NCBI GenBank assembly: GCA_016720745.1
Contig: JADKKA010000022.1
Span: forward strand, 744,001 to 808,000
Source: Chitinophagaceae bacterium
GTDB lineage: Bacteria > Bacteroidota > Bacteroidia > Chitinophagales > Chitinophagaceae
Length of the DNA stretch: 64,000 nucleotides
Reading direction: 5' to 3'
Position numbers and translations under genes: made by a program. The notes under the pieces were generated by a model. That model saw only the letters and a program-made list of their open reading frames with translations. It ran no database searches and had not been told where the DNA came from. Positions 1 through 8,882 of this stretch are shown here, one piece after another. Positions within the stretch are counted from its first letter, which is position 1; each line of letters starts with the position of its first letter.

Positions 1-296
1 TCTTTGGTAATTATTTCGGCATTTTTGAAAATGACCAGTTGGCTGCCATGTGCGGACAAAGAATGAACCCCGTACCTTACCTGGAAGTAAGTGCCGTTTG
101 TACCCATCCCGAACACCGGGGTAAAGGTTACGCCAAAGCGTTGATGTTGCGGGTGATGGATCTGATCCTGAAGCAGTCTTTTATACCTTTCCTGCATGTG
201 CTGGCAGAAAATGCCACAGCCATTGGTTTATATGAATCAATCGGTTTTCGTACCAGAACCCGGTTGAACATAAATATGCTGAAGAAAATTGGATAA
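1..296 (+). CDS. GNAT family N-acetyltransferase, C-terminal part (5' end outside window)
   Basis: The reading frame is open from the first bases of the window, so the N-terminus lies upstream; a TTG at 39 is probably internal. The visible part carries the acetyl-CoA-binding signature HRGKGYAKAL (Q/RxxGxG/A type) followed by the typical last strand with an N-A-x-x-L-Y-E-x-x-G-F motif. Members transfer an acetyl group from acetyl-CoA to an amine; the substrate cannot be read from the sequence. The gene is convergent with the EthD-like gene that follows. Confidence 0.85.
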   Translation, partial: FGNYFGIFENDQLAAMCGQRMNPVPYLEVSAVCTHPEHRGKGYAKALMLRVMDLILKQSFIPFLHVLAENATAIGLYESIGFRTRTRLNINMLKKIG

Positions 297-316
297 GATT
301 CTTCGCAGGGCCATTC

Positions 317-344
317 CTGGAATCCTTGCCATACGGAGTTCCAG
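317..344. terminator. Inverted repeat between convergent genes
   Basis: CTGGAATCC (317-325) faces GGAGTTCCAG (335-344), which can form a short imperfect hairpin between two convergent genes. There is no clear U-tract, so a terminator role is only suggested by position. Confidence 0.3.
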
Positions 345-362
345 GCTTCAGCCAATTTTTTT

Positions 363-665
363 CTAACCAATCATACCTACCAGGAAACTGACTCCCCCGG
401 TTGCAAAATTCCCCAGATCAGCACTTGCTGCCATTCCTTCCGGTGATCCAAGAGCGTTTTGCATAGCTTCCGGACTTTCGAACCAAAATTCTGCTTTCCG
501 GTAAAATGCGGGTTGACCACCCATCGGGTCACTCAGGAATTTGGTATACTCCCTCCGGAGATCACCACTGATTTTATCGGCCAGTGGTAAATGGGTGTTT
601 GCATAGTATGTTTCAAATGCATCCGGGTTTTCCGGGTGACCATAAAGAATAGTGAGGGTGAGCAT
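363..665 (-). CDS. EthD family protein
   Basis: A 100-residue protein with the EthD/ferredoxin-like alpha+beta barrel pattern: it begins LTILYGHPENPDAFETYY, has a THLPLA segment, and has a central conserved aromatic and acidic stretch (FWFES). Family members of this length are small dimeric proteins, some linked to ether or aromatic degradation but most without a proven reaction. It stands alone on the minus strand with no operon partner. The family call is good; no function can be assigned. Confidence 0.75.
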   Translation of the reverse strand: MLTLTILYGHPENPDAFETYYANTHLPLADKISGDLRREYTKFLSDPMGGQPAFYRKAEFWFESPEAMQNALGSPEGMAASADLGNFATGGVSFLVGMIG

Positions 666-848
666 GTGGTTGGTTTTAGAGTAGTAAGATATAGATATCC
701 CGGGAGAGTCTGAAATGGAGATTTTCGGATAGTGGGAAATTCGCCTGTGATGTTTTTATTCAATTCAGTCTGTCAAAAACCCGATTCATCCTTTTTGAAG
801 TATTGTTGCTTCTAATTCCATTTAATTTTAAGGTATTAAACCTTTAAT

Positions 849-1403
849 ATGAAAATGAATCTGCCAATCACGATTGAAAACGGTCATGGCGAAACCATTA
901 GTTTTAATGAGCTCATACACGAACCGGACGGCGATACCATAATCGGTGTCAACGCTGTAATGCCCAATGCCGGACCACCCATGCATGTACATTGGCTGCA
1001 GGACGAAGGCTTTACCGTCATCAAAGGAAAAATCGGCTACCAGGTACAGGGTGGTCCGGAACAATTTGCCGGTCCGGGTGAGTCGGTAGTTTTCAGAAGG
1101 GGAATACCTCATCGTTTTTGGAACGCAGGGACAGAAATACTCCAATGCCGGGGCTGGTTAAAACCTGCCAACAATATTGTATTCTACCTGAGTGCCGTTT
1201 TCGCAGCTCAGAAAAAGAGCAAGAGCGGGAGACCGGGTTTAGCTGATATGGCATTTCTGTTAAGAAGATATAAGACTGAATTTGATTTGCCCGAAATACC
1301 ATCATTTGTCAAAAAAATAATTCTACCAATAGTTTATAGCCTGGGCCAACTGACGGGTCAGTACCGCAAGTACCGAAATGCCCCTGCACCGGTTATTAGC
1401 TGA
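849..1403 (+). CDS. Cupin domain protein
   Basis: A 184-residue protein. Residues about 30-110 form a single cupin domain with the two metal-binding motifs: motif 1 around PPMHVHWLQDEGFTVIKG (two His and a Glu) and motif 2 around PHRFWNAG. The C-terminal 75 residues are hydrophobic and basic, and may be an amphipathic or membrane-associated helix region. There is no signal peptide. It could be a metal-dependent enzyme or a small-molecule sensor. The AraC-type regulator downstream has the same orientation but is separated by 135 bases. Confidence 0.75.
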   Translation: MKMNLPITIENGHGETISFNELIHEPDGDTIIGVNAVMPNAGPPMHVHWLQDEGFTVIKGKIGYQVQGGPEQFAGPGESVVFRRGIPHRFWNAGTEILQCRGWLKPANNIVFYLSAVFAAQKKSKSGRPGLADMAFLLRRYKTEFDLPEIPSFVKKIILPIVYSLGQLTGQYRKYRNAPAPVIS

Positions 1404-1538
1404 ACTTTATTCCTCTGATATCATTTACATTTGAGCAGCTGCATACGGGTTATTGGTGATGCAATCACTAAGTACTAAAAACTTTTTGATATTTGTAGCC
1501 AGACGATGCAGTTACCGTTTAGTAAAAGAGGCAAAGCA

Positions 1539-2459
1539 ATGAGCATACCCGTTAAATTTATTTTCCTGATTTTTCCGGAAGTACACTTGCTCGATCTGGC
1601 AGGGCCCGACCAGGTAATCAGTGAAGCGATCGACTTAGGGGCCAATTTTGAAATCGAATATTGCGGTATCAATCCGGCAATTAAAACCTCTGCAGGTCTT
1701 GGGATATCAGGCCTGAAACATTTTTCTGAAGTTGATTTTCGGGCAGGAGATTATATCATCGTTCCAGGCTCCAGAGTGAAATATATTCTTTCTGATAATT
1801 TTAAAAGAAACAGAAAGGTTTTTGAGTGGCTGGTCAAAGCACATCAGCAAAAAGTAAACCTGGTGAGTATTTGTGTGGGAGTTTTTGTTTTTGCAGAAGC
1901 CGGAATATTAAAAGGACTTCCCTGTACTACTCATTTTCAGCTGACCCAACAACTCAGGGATCGCTACCCGGACATCCTTGTTGAAGAAAATACACTCTTT
2001 GTTTCAAGTGATACCATTCATACCAGTGCCGGGATTGCTTCCGGTATTGACTTGATGCTGTATTTGCTGGAACAAAAAACCGATAGTTATTTTACGCACA
2101 AAGTAGCCCGGGAACTGGTTGTGTATAACCGTCGCAAAGGGGTTTCAGACCAGATCAGTCCCGTTTTTCAGTACCGCAACCATATCCATGCAGGAATCCA
2201 CCGGGTACAGGATTATATCCTTGAAAACCTTTCTCAGAAATACCACCTGGACGACCTGGCCACGATTGCCAATATGAGCGAACGAAGCTTTACCCGGATT
2301 TTTAAAAAAGAAATTGGTATTACGGTGAATCAGTATATCAATACAATCAGGGTGGAAAGGATAAAGGAGCTGCTCAAAAATCCGGAACTGTCCAAAAAGC
2401 AAATCGCCAATAAAGTGGGGTTGAAAAGCGAAAGACAACTGGAACGGCTGCTTCAGTAA
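1539..2459 (+). CDS. GlxA-type transcriptional regulator (DJ-1/PfpI domain plus AraC helix-turn-helix)
   Basis: About 306 residues from the ATG at 1539; an earlier ATG at 1506 would add 11 residues. The N-terminal half is a class I glutamine-amidotransferase-like DJ-1/PfpI domain starting KFIFLIFPEVHLLDLAGPD, with the nucleophile-elbow-like region VSICVGVFVFAEAG. The C-terminal ~90 residues form an AraC/XylS helix-turn-helix (LATIANMSERSFTRIFKKE and a second helix pair). Such proteins are DNA-binding regulators whose amidase-like domain is usually a sensor. The C-terminus ends soon after the second HTH, which is normal. The target is unknown; the neighbouring peptidase-like gene is a candidate. 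Confidence 0.85.
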   Translation: MSIPVKFIFLIFPEVHLLDLAGPDQVISEAIDLGANFEIEYCGINPAIKTSAGLGISGLKHFSEVDFRAGDYIIVPGSRVKYILSDNFKRNRKVFEWLVKAHQQKVNLVSICVGVFVFAEAGILKGLPCTTHFQLTQQLRDRYPDILVEENTLFVSSDTIHTSAGIASGIDLMLYLLEQKTDSYFTHKVARELVVYNRRKGVSDQISPVFQYRNHIHAGIHRVQDYILENLSQKYHLDDLATIANMSERSFTRIFKKEIGITVNQYINTIRVERIKELLKNPELSKKQIANKVGLKSERQLERLLQ

Positions 2460-2508
2460 TTGGCTGAAAATGTCATTTTTTTGACCTGAACATTGTAGAC
2501 TATGCTGG

Positions 2509-2516
2509 TAGTTTTG
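2509..2516 (+). promoter_or_regulatory. Bacteroidota -7 promoter box (TAnnTTTG)
   Basis: TAGTTTTG matches the TAnnTTTG consensus exactly and lies just before the M1-like gene. It favours the second in-frame ATG (2545) as the start, because the first ATG (2524) would be only 8 bases from the box. Confidence 0.5.
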
Positions 2517-2544
2517 CTTTTATATGCAAAGCGATACCAGTTTT

Positions 2545-5100
2545 ATGAAGTGGAAAATAGGGCTCGCCTTATTTTTCCTGCTAATGGTTCTGGATAAACC
2601 GACTGCACAACCAGTAAATATTTCTGACTCACCGGTTGATATTCTCCATTACAGATTAAACCTGCAGTTTGACTGGAGTTCCAGGCTTACAAAAATTGAC
2701 GCCCGGGTTTCAATGAAATTCCGGCAAGCAGTCAATTCCATCAGACTTAATTTAAAAGATGTCTCAGTTCTCCGTATTAAAGATCATGCGGACATACCCA
2801 TCCACTACACGATAGATACCCTGCTGGGATATCTGAATCTGAAATGGGATAAAAAATTCCGTACCGGGGAAAAAACGGATATCACTATTACCTATGAAAC
2901 AAATCGCCATAATGATCCGGATCCGAATGCACCCGGGGGAAGTTTTGGCAGGGGTATCCGCTTTTTTCACCCCAGTACTATTAATCCGGCACGCAGGAAA
3001 CAGGTTTGGGCGCAATCGGATATTGTTCATACGGCATCCTGGTTCCCCTGCAATCCCGATATGTCAGATGCCAGCACAATGGAATGTATCGCCAGCATGG
3101 AACCGGGCTTTCAGTTCATCAGTAATGGAAAATTAGTTTCAAAGGCGCTCAGGTCTGATGGATGGACCACATTTCATTACAAGACAGAGCAACCGGCTCC
3201 GGCCTATCTTACTGTAATCGCTGCCGGGGTTTATGATGATCTGCTGCAGCATGTCAATGGCACAACAGTCCATACTTTTTGTTATCCGGATGAACGGGAA
3301 GCCGCAAAAGCAACAATTGTTCGGTTCCCGGATATGTTGCATTTCATGGAAGAGAAAACTGGTTTTGCATATCCTTTTTCACAGTATGCGCAAGTGATGA
3401 TACAGGATTACCCCTTCCCGGGCCTTGCAGGACAAAACACGGTAAGTCTTATTTCAGATAACATGATTGATGACTTCGGTACCCATCGTGATTTTCTTTA
3501 TTTATGGGACGGTGTGGAAATGAATGCCCTGGCCAGCCAATGGTTTGGGAACCTGATTTATCCTCAATCAATGTCCGATTTATGGCTCACACGTGGCTTT
3601 GCCCAGCTTTTTGAAGGCTTATATACTGCTTCAAGGAATGGGGAGGAAGAATACCTGCTCTGGTACCACCCATTTGAAACATCAAGTGTTTTTGGGGATT
3701 GGAATAATGGAAACCGGCATCCGATTGTACCTCAGTCGGTGGAAGATCCGGAATTATTTAATACTGACAGCTATAGCAAATACAGGGGAGCCTTGGTTTT
3801 ACGGTTGTTGCGCCTGGAACTGGGTGAGGCAACATTCTTTAAAACCATCCGGGAATTATTCAAAAAGTTCGCCTTTCAACCGGTCTCCACAAGACAATAC
3901 CAGGAATTGGTCAGCCGTATAGCCGGAAAAGATATGCATTGGTTTTTTGATCAATGGATCTATCATACCGGGCACCCTGTTTTTGAATTCAATCAAGCCT
4001 ATGATTCCGTCAGGAAAAAACTGAAACTGCAAATCCGTCAGGTACAGCAGGCAGATACTTCTATCCAATCCTTGTATACCGGCTATTTTCAAGGCAAGAT
4101 GGAAGTGGAAATTGGTGATCAAAAAAGAATCGTTCAACTTCTTCCCCGGGCACTCAATGAATTCGAATTTGATCTCCCTGCTGCTCCCGTTTTTGTTAAT
4201 CTGGATATGCACCAACAATGGATCAGAGAAATACAGATGAGTCGAACTTCAGAAGTTTGGCTACGTATTTTAAAAGATAGCAGAGATGTCCTTGCCAAAA
4301 ACACGGCATTGACGGAACTGGTAAGCCAGGCAAAAGAATCAACAATAACTGTATCACTGAGAGACAGTATTGTGAATGCGCTGAAGCAGGTGCTGAATAG
4401 TCACGCTTATTGGCGTTTTCGTTTCAACGCCATTGGACAGCTAAGGCAAATCAGTCCTTCGCCGCTGGATATCGACACCAGATCTTTACTGGTTACACTA
4501 ATCAAAAATGAAAACTCCTGGGTAAAGGCAGCAGCCATCAGTAGTCTGGGTATGACAAAGGATTCCGCCTATCAGGATCTTTACATCAGTTGTTTTAATG
4601 ATACCAGCGACCGTGTAATCAGTGCCGCAGCGATTGCATTGGGAAAAACGAAAAGCCAGCAGGCATGGGAGGCCCTGCTCCGGTTAAAAGAAAGGCCCTC
4701 CTGGAAAAACCAAAGCCTCATGCATTGCCTGGCCGGCTTAGGTCAATTAGGAAATCCTGAAGCTGAAAAAATTGCATTAGCTGCTTTGCAGGATGTACAG
4801 TCGCCCCGCTGGTTTTTAGGAAATGGATGGGATTATCCTTTTGTAGCGGTACAAACACTATCACAATTAGGAAGAACAGAAAAGGCTTATGCATTACTTC
4901 ATGAGCGATTTCAACTGGCCATGAAAGAAGGATTGAAAGAGGATATATTTTATCAGGTGTTACTGATTGCCACACTGGGAGATTCCAAAGGACTTGAAAT
5001 ATTTGAACCGCTTAAAAAAAGATTCAGTCAGGATGCCAATGCGATGCAGGCCATCAATGCTTACGAAACACAATTGAGACCGGCTCCTGCGGATAAATGA
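2545..5100 (+). CDS. M1-peptidase-like pseudoenzyme with C-terminal HEAT-like repeats
   Basis: About 851 residues from the ATG at 2545 (an ATG at 2524 is also possible). An exported signal peptide (KWKIGLALFFLLM) is followed by an M1 aminopeptidase-like N-domain and a gluzincin-like domain, with HEAT-like repeats after about residue 580. The zinc site is gone: where family members have HEXXH before QWFGN, this protein reads N327-A-L-A-S331. The third ligand Glu of the NEGFA motif is Arg350 (TRGFA), and the GAMEN Glu is Gln297. The surrounding fold residues (QWFGNL, DLWL, GFA) are kept and the frame is intact. It is probably a non-catalytic binding or scaffold protein in the periplasm. The next gene starts within a few bases, suggesting a shared transcript. 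Confidence 0.85.
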   Translation: MKWKIGLALFFLLMVLDKPTAQPVNISDSPVDILHYRLNLQFDWSSRLTKIDARVSMKFRQAVNSIRLNLKDVSVLRIKDHADIPIHYTIDTLLGYLNLKWDKKFRTGEKTDITITYETNRHNDPDPNAPGGSFGRGIRFFHPSTINPARRKQVWAQSDIVHTASWFPCNPDMSDASTMECIASMEPGFQFISNGKLVSKALRSDGWTTFHYKTEQPAPAYLTVIAAGVYDDLLQHVNGTTVHTFCYPDEREAAKATIVRFPDMLHFMEEKTGFAYPFSQYAQVMIQDYPFPGLAGQNTVSLISDNMIDDFGTHRDFLYLWDGVEMNALASQWFGNLIYPQSMSDLWLTRGFAQLFEGLYTASRNGEEEYLLWYHPFETSSVFGDWNNGNRHPIVPQSVEDPELFNTDSYSKYRGALVLRLLRLELGEATFFKTIRELFKKFAFQPVSTRQYQELVSRIAGKDMHWFFDQWIYHTGHPVFEFNQAYDSVRKKLKLQIRQVQQADTSIQSLYTGYFQGKMEVEIGDQKRIVQLLPRALNEFEFDLPAAPVFVNLDMHQQWIREIQMSRTSEVWLRILKDSRDVLAKNTALTELVSQAKESTITVSLRDSIVNALKQVLNSHAYWRFRFNAIGQLRQISPSPLDIDTRSLLVTLIKNENSWVKAAAISSLGMTKDSAYQDLYISCFNDTSDRVISAAAIALGKTKSQQAWEALLRLKERPSWKNQSLMHCLAGLGQLGNPEAEKIALAALQDVQSPRWFLGNGWDYPFVAVQTLSQLGRTEKAYALLHERFQLAMKEGLKEDIFYQVLLIATLGDSKGLEIFEPLKKRFSQDANAMQAINAYETQLRPAPADK

Positions 5101-5106
5101 TTGTTC

Positions 5107-5580
5107 ATGGGAATAGTAGCACCATATCAAAAGCGACCGATCCGGTTTTTAGGTTTAGAATATTGCGGAGAATGGACAATAAAGTGCTACAGTATCTCCT
5201 GTAAAAATGAATATGCCAGCGAAAAACAAATACAGGCAGCCAAGGACAGGATTCCGGAATGGCTGCTACAGGCTGAACTGACCCAGCACTCTCTTTACAA
5301 AGCAGCGACCCTGATCATTCATGATGGGAGGGATCACTGTTATGCAATCATCAGTTGGTGGACAGGCGAGAATATGTTACAGCTCTTTGCCTACATCGCA
5401 GATGAGCAGGTGCCGGATCAGTTTCACCTGATTTCTGACAAAGGAATCATTTCCTGTGTATGGGAAATGGCGATTCTTTGGTTTGAACGAAATGCCTGGG
5501 TGTCAAAATTCCTGATGCAACCGGAAACCCCTGATGCATTGAATCAGTATCTTCAGGAACAATTAAATGATGACCTGTAA
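5107..5580 (+). CDS. Uncharacterised protein, coupled to a GNAT gene
   Basis: About 157 residues from the ATG at 5107; a TTG at 5101 would add two. I do not recognise a family. It is soluble, has no signal peptide, and is rich in Trp (SWWTGENMLQLF, LWFERNAW), with a mixed alpha/beta look. It begins immediately after the M1-like gene, and its stop overlaps the ATG of the following acetyltransferase (TAATG). The four genes from 2545 to 6563 are therefore probably co-transcribed. Confidence 0.65.
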   Translation: MGIVAPYQKRPIRFLGLEYCGEWTIKCYSISCKNEYASEKQIQAAKDRIPEWLLQAELTQHSLYKAATLIIHDGRDHCYAIISWWTGENMLQLFAYIADEQVPDQFHLISDKGIISCVWEMAILWFERNAWVSKFLMQPETPDALNQYLQEQLNDDL

Positions 5581-6041
5581 TGAACACTATACGAAAAGCT
5601 CAAAAGGAAGATACTCCTGAATTGGCTGCCTTATTTAACCGGTACCGGGTTTTTTATAGTCAAAAGGAAGATATTCCTGGTGCGATCAATTTTATTAGGG
5701 AAAGAATGAGTGCGGGGGATTCTCATATCCTTATATCATGTAGTGAAAAGGGAATGCTGACCGGATTTACACAATTGTATCCGCTTTATTCATCTACCAG
5801 GATGAAAAGATTGTGGCTGCTTAATGACCTTTTTGTGCTGGAAGAACACAGGGGAAAGGGTATTTCAAAGCAACTAATTGCAGCCGCAAAGAATCTGGCC
5901 ATCTCTACAAATGCCTGTGGTTTGTTACTCGAAACGGCCAAAACGAATCAAATCGGCAACCAATTATACCCTGCAACGGGATTTGAACTGGAGTCAGGCA
6001 GTAATTTTTATTTCTGGAATAATCAACAAACAAAAGACTAA
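5580..6041 (+). CDS. GNAT family N-acetyltransferase
   Basis: A complete 153-residue GNAT domain. It has the acetyl-CoA motif EEHRGKGISKQL after the LNDLFVL strand, and the late LLETAKTNQIGNQLYPATGF segment typical of the fold. It transfers an acetyl group to an unknown amine. Its ATG overlaps the stop codon of the upstream gene, and the DinB-like gene starts on the very next base, so translation is likely coupled. Confidence 0.9.
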   Translation: MNTIRKAQKEDTPELAALFNRYRVFYSQKEDIPGAINFIRERMSAGDSHILISCSEKGMLTGFTQLYPLYSSTRMKRLWLLNDLFVLEEHRGKGISKQLIAAAKNLAISTNACGLLLETAKTNQIGNQLYPATGFELESGSNFYFWNNQQTKD

Positions 6042-6563
6042 ATGAGCAATATGAAAAGAAGTGAACTGACCCTTCCGGTTTATTTTGACCGGTATATCAA
6101 TGAAGCGGATGATGTTACCCTTACAGAGGCACTGGAAATGAGTTTACATGAATTAGAGAATACAGCAGTTGCTATCTGGAAGTCCCTTGGTGATAAAGTG
6201 TATGCACCCGGTAAATGGACCCTCCGGGATATCCTGCAGCATATCATCGACACAGAAAGGGTGTTTAGCTACAGAGCATTATCCTTTGCCAGAGGAGAAG
6301 CGACTGTGCAGCCATTTGATGAAGATGGGTATGCCGTAAATGCCGGGGCCATAAACAGGGATTGGGATGACCTGCTGAATGAAGCAATCATTGTAAGAAA
6401 ATCAACCATCAGTCTGTTTAACAGCTTTACAACTGAAATGCTTGCCAAACTGGGGATGGGTTTTAAAGGAGAGTACTCCGTGCATGCTATTGGGTTTATT
6501 CTGGTGGGGCATCAGCGATGGCATTTCCGGGTCATCAACGAGAAATACATTCCACTGATTTAA
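6042..6563 (+). CDS. DinB/YfiT superfamily protein
   Basis: A 173-residue four-helix-bundle protein of the DinB superfamily. The three histidines expected to bind a metal are visible: H67 in DILQHIIDTER, and H157 and H161 in GHQRWHF. The APGKWTLRDILQHI motif is characteristic. Members include bacillithiol or mycothiol S-transferases and metal-dependent hydrolases. Since this genome makes bacillithiol (BshC at 22.3 kb), a thiol-transferase role is possible but not shown. It is the last gene of the run 2545-6563. Confidence 0.85.
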   Translation: MSNMKRSELTLPVYFDRYINEADDVTLTEALEMSLHELENTAVAIWKSLGDKVYAPGKWTLRDILQHIIDTERVFSYRALSFARGEATVQPFDEDGYAVNAGAINRDWDDLLNEAIIVRKSTISLFNSFTTEMLAKLGMGFKGEYSVHAIGFILVGHQRWHFRVINEKYIPLI

Positions 6564-6615
6564 GGCAGTTAACTGATTTTCCTGAAATTGAAGCTGACGA
6601 AAATGGTCTATGTAA

Positions 6616-7911
6616 TCAGGATTGCGATTTACCGGTAAATTCTTTGATAGGAATAGCCGGCGATTTGAGGGTTAGATAGAGAGTTACGATCAGCGACATA
6701 GCAAAATAACCCACCAGGATTAATTTCAGGCTATCCATGCCAGACCATTGCTGTAACCCAAACCAATCACCCTGATCAAAAAGGAAATACAAACCCAGTC
6801 CGCTTCGCAATAGTTCCCATATAAAAGCATATTTGTTACCATCCATCAGGTCTGTCATGGCATAGACAGTAAGAAATACAAAAGCGCCATACCAATAAAT
6901 ATAGGAAGCATCGAGTTGATTGATAAAAGCAATCTGACCAAAGAGGTAACTTACAAATAGCAATACCATGACCAGCTGAATCCAACTCCAGGCGGTGAAA
7001 AGGGGGCTGGTTTTAGTATCATATTTTGTAAAATGATACACATCCTCAATTTTATCAACGGGATATCTGGCCGCCACATCAGCGGGCCGGTATCCGGTGG
7101 GTTTGAACCAAAGGGTAAACTTATCCTTCCAGTTACTGGTATGCCAGGCATCTTTAATCATCAGCCAGAGATGCTGAAAATTAATCCGGATCGGATTCCA
7201 GGTACGGGCAGGTCTTGTAATACCATAAACCGGTGGTACTTCTTTGAGCTCCTCCTGAAAAGTGCCGAATAATTTATCCCAGATAATAAAAATCTGCGAC
7301 AGATTTTTATCCATGTATTCCGGATTTACGGCATGGTGCACACGATGGTGGGAGGGGGTGACCAGTATTTTTTCAAGAAATCCCATCTTGTTGATATGCC
7401 GGGTATGGTACCAGAATTGGGCAAATAACTGGATGGGTCCTACTATAGCAATTACCTGCTCAGGGATGCCAAGAATGGCGGCCGGTAAAAGTAATACCGT
7501 AAACAAATTGAAAAAGGAAGAGATACTCTGCCGCAGGGCACAGGCCAGATTGAATTCCTCACTGCTGTGGTGGATTACATGCAGGTTCCAGAACAGGTTC
7601 ACATGATGACTCAAGCGATGAACCCAGTAGCCATTAAAATCAATAATGATAAAAGTCAGGATGTAAACGATCAGCGTGTTTTCTATGCTGGTAATGGCCA
7701 GGTACTTGACCATGAAAGGATAGATGCCAATGGCGATGGCCAGTCCAAGTACATCCTTGGTCACATTCGTTACCCCGCTGCTCAGGGAACTGATCATGTC
7801 CATGGTGCGGACTGTATCAAAGCCCTTTCTCCAGCCCCACCATTTTTCAAATAGTACCAGGGCCAGGAATGCGGGCATGGCAAAAAGCAGAATATGACCG
7901 TAGGCTTCCAT
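6616..7911 (-). CDS. Sterol desaturase / fatty acid hydroxylase family membrane protein
   Basis: A 431-residue integral membrane protein with several hydrophobic segments. It carries the complete histidine clusters of non-haem di-iron hydroxylases: H98-x3-H102, H111-x2-HH (114, 115), H169/H172 and HHRVHH (188-193). The long C-terminal extension with further membrane segments resembles alkylglycerol-monooxygenase-like members. The likely reaction is O2-dependent hydroxylation or desaturation of a lipid in the inner membrane; the substrate is unknown. It is transcribed alone. Confidence 0.85.
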   Translation of the reverse strand: MEAYGHILLFAMPAFLALVLFEKWWGWRKGFDTVRTMDMISSLSSGVTNVTKDVLGLAIAIGIYPFMVKYLAITSIENTLIVYILTFIIIDFNGYWVHRLSHHVNLFWNLHVIHHSSEEFNLACALRQSISSFFNLFTVLLLPAAILGIPEQVIAIVGPIQLFAQFWYHTRHINKMGFLEKILVTPSHHRVHHAVNPEYMDKNLSQIFIIWDKLFGTFQEELKEVPPVYGITRPARTWNPIRINFQHLWLMIKDAWHTSNWKDKFTLWFKPTGYRPADVAARYPVDKIEDVYHFTKYDTKTSPLFTAWSWIQLVMVLLFVSYLFGQIAFINQLDASYIYWYGAFVFLTVYAMTDLMDGNKYAFIWELLRSGLGLYFLFDQGDWFGLQQWSGMDSLKLILVGYFAMSLIVTLYLTLKSPAIPIKEFTGKSQS

Positions 7912-7988
7912 ATGCAGGCAATAAGGTAGCTAATTTACATATATTATTTTATTGAACATGATATATCCCGGTCAGTTTAGGGATTAAG

Positions 7989-8024
7989 AAAAAACCGGTA
8001 GTACGGTAATACCCCGGTTTTTTT
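7989..8024 (-). terminator. Rho-independent terminator
   Basis: AAAAAACCGG (7989-7998) pairs with CCGGTTTTTT (8014-8023). On the minus strand the stem ends in a T-run, which fits termination of the gene ending at 8046. Confidence 0.7.
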
Positions 8025-8045
8025 ATCAGACCTGAAATAGTCTTA

Positions 8046-8882
8046 TTATAATTTACTCAGCCAATCCTCGGCCAGTGGTTTTACGATTTGATACACTTCT
8101 TTTCCTGCCCTGAAAATCGTCTTCCAGTCGCTGTGTTTGGATTCATAAGCCGGGTTAACAAATTTCTTTTTTCCGTTTTTAAGCACCAGCTCCGCCTCAA
8201 AGTCCACCGTTGCAGCCAGGTTCAGGTATTTTTCCAGCCTGTTTTTGATCAATACCCGGATATCTTCAGGGTAGTTATTTTGCCAGTACTGCATTTTCTT
8301 TTCATACTCTTCCTGATCGCTTTTAAACCGGCTCAATTCTCCCTGGTAATGGATTTCAATAATTTTATTATCTGGTTTTTTATAGTCTTCCACCTGTTTT
8401 TTTGCCTGTTCTACAGAAGGTAAAAGCGCTTTTTTAAGATCAGCTCCCATTGTCGCCATTGCTTTTTCAGCGTCACGGATATTCTTTTCTGTGTCTGCAA
8501 TCAGCTCCTTCCGAATATCTTCCTTGCTTTTAGCAGGGGTTGGTTCTGTGGGTCTGGCCGCCATTCTTTCTTTGGCATAAAAACTCTTAAACTCAGCACT
8601 GCTGATATAGGTCCGGGTATACTGGAATAGATTTTTGGCAACAGCAGCCCGGTTACCCAACGCAATGTTTCTGGCATTCCTGGCACCATAAAAATTGGAA
8701 TAACCCGAAGCAAAACTATACCTGATCTGTTCGGTGCCCTGTTGCTGGTTAAGCCCCAGCTGCTGCCAGATGGTCTCTGCCATCTTACCGGAAAAAGAGC
8801 TGGTGATTTGTTGCAGGATGATCAGGGCAATGGCAAGTCCCCAATAACTGAAACGGATAACTGAGGTTTTTCTGAATTTCAT
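8046..8882 (-). CDS. Uncharacterised membrane-anchored protein
   Basis: A 278-residue protein with one N-terminal transmembrane helix (about residues 10-30, VIRFSYWGLAIALIILQQI). The remainder is largely helical and charged, including a Lys/Glu-rich probable coiled coil (about 115-215, with AKSKEDIRKELIADTEKN and QEEYEKKMQYW). I recognise no domain. The topology suggests a periplasmic or cytoplasmic coiled-coil domain tethered to the inner membrane. It is a single gene followed by a good terminator. Confidence 0.6.
   Translation of the reverse strand: MKFRKTSVIRFSYWGLAIALIILQQITSSFSGKMAETIWQQLGLNQQQGTEQIRYSFASGYSNFYGARNARNIALGNRAAVAKNLFQYTRTYISSAEFKSFYAKERMAARPTEPTPAKSKEDIRKELIADTEKNIRDAEKAMATMGADLKKALLPSVEQAKKQVEDYKKPDNKIIEIHYQGELSRFKSDQEEYEKKMQYWQNNYPEDIRVLIKNRLEKYLNLAATVDFEAELVLKNGKKKFVNPAYESKHSDWKTIFRAGKEVYQIVKPLAEDWLSKL

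Noticed and set aside
3520..3600. Loss of HEXXH in the M1-like gene as a sequencing error
   Set aside because: Separate substitutions remove all three ligands and the GAMEN Glu while the frame stays open; an error would not do this.
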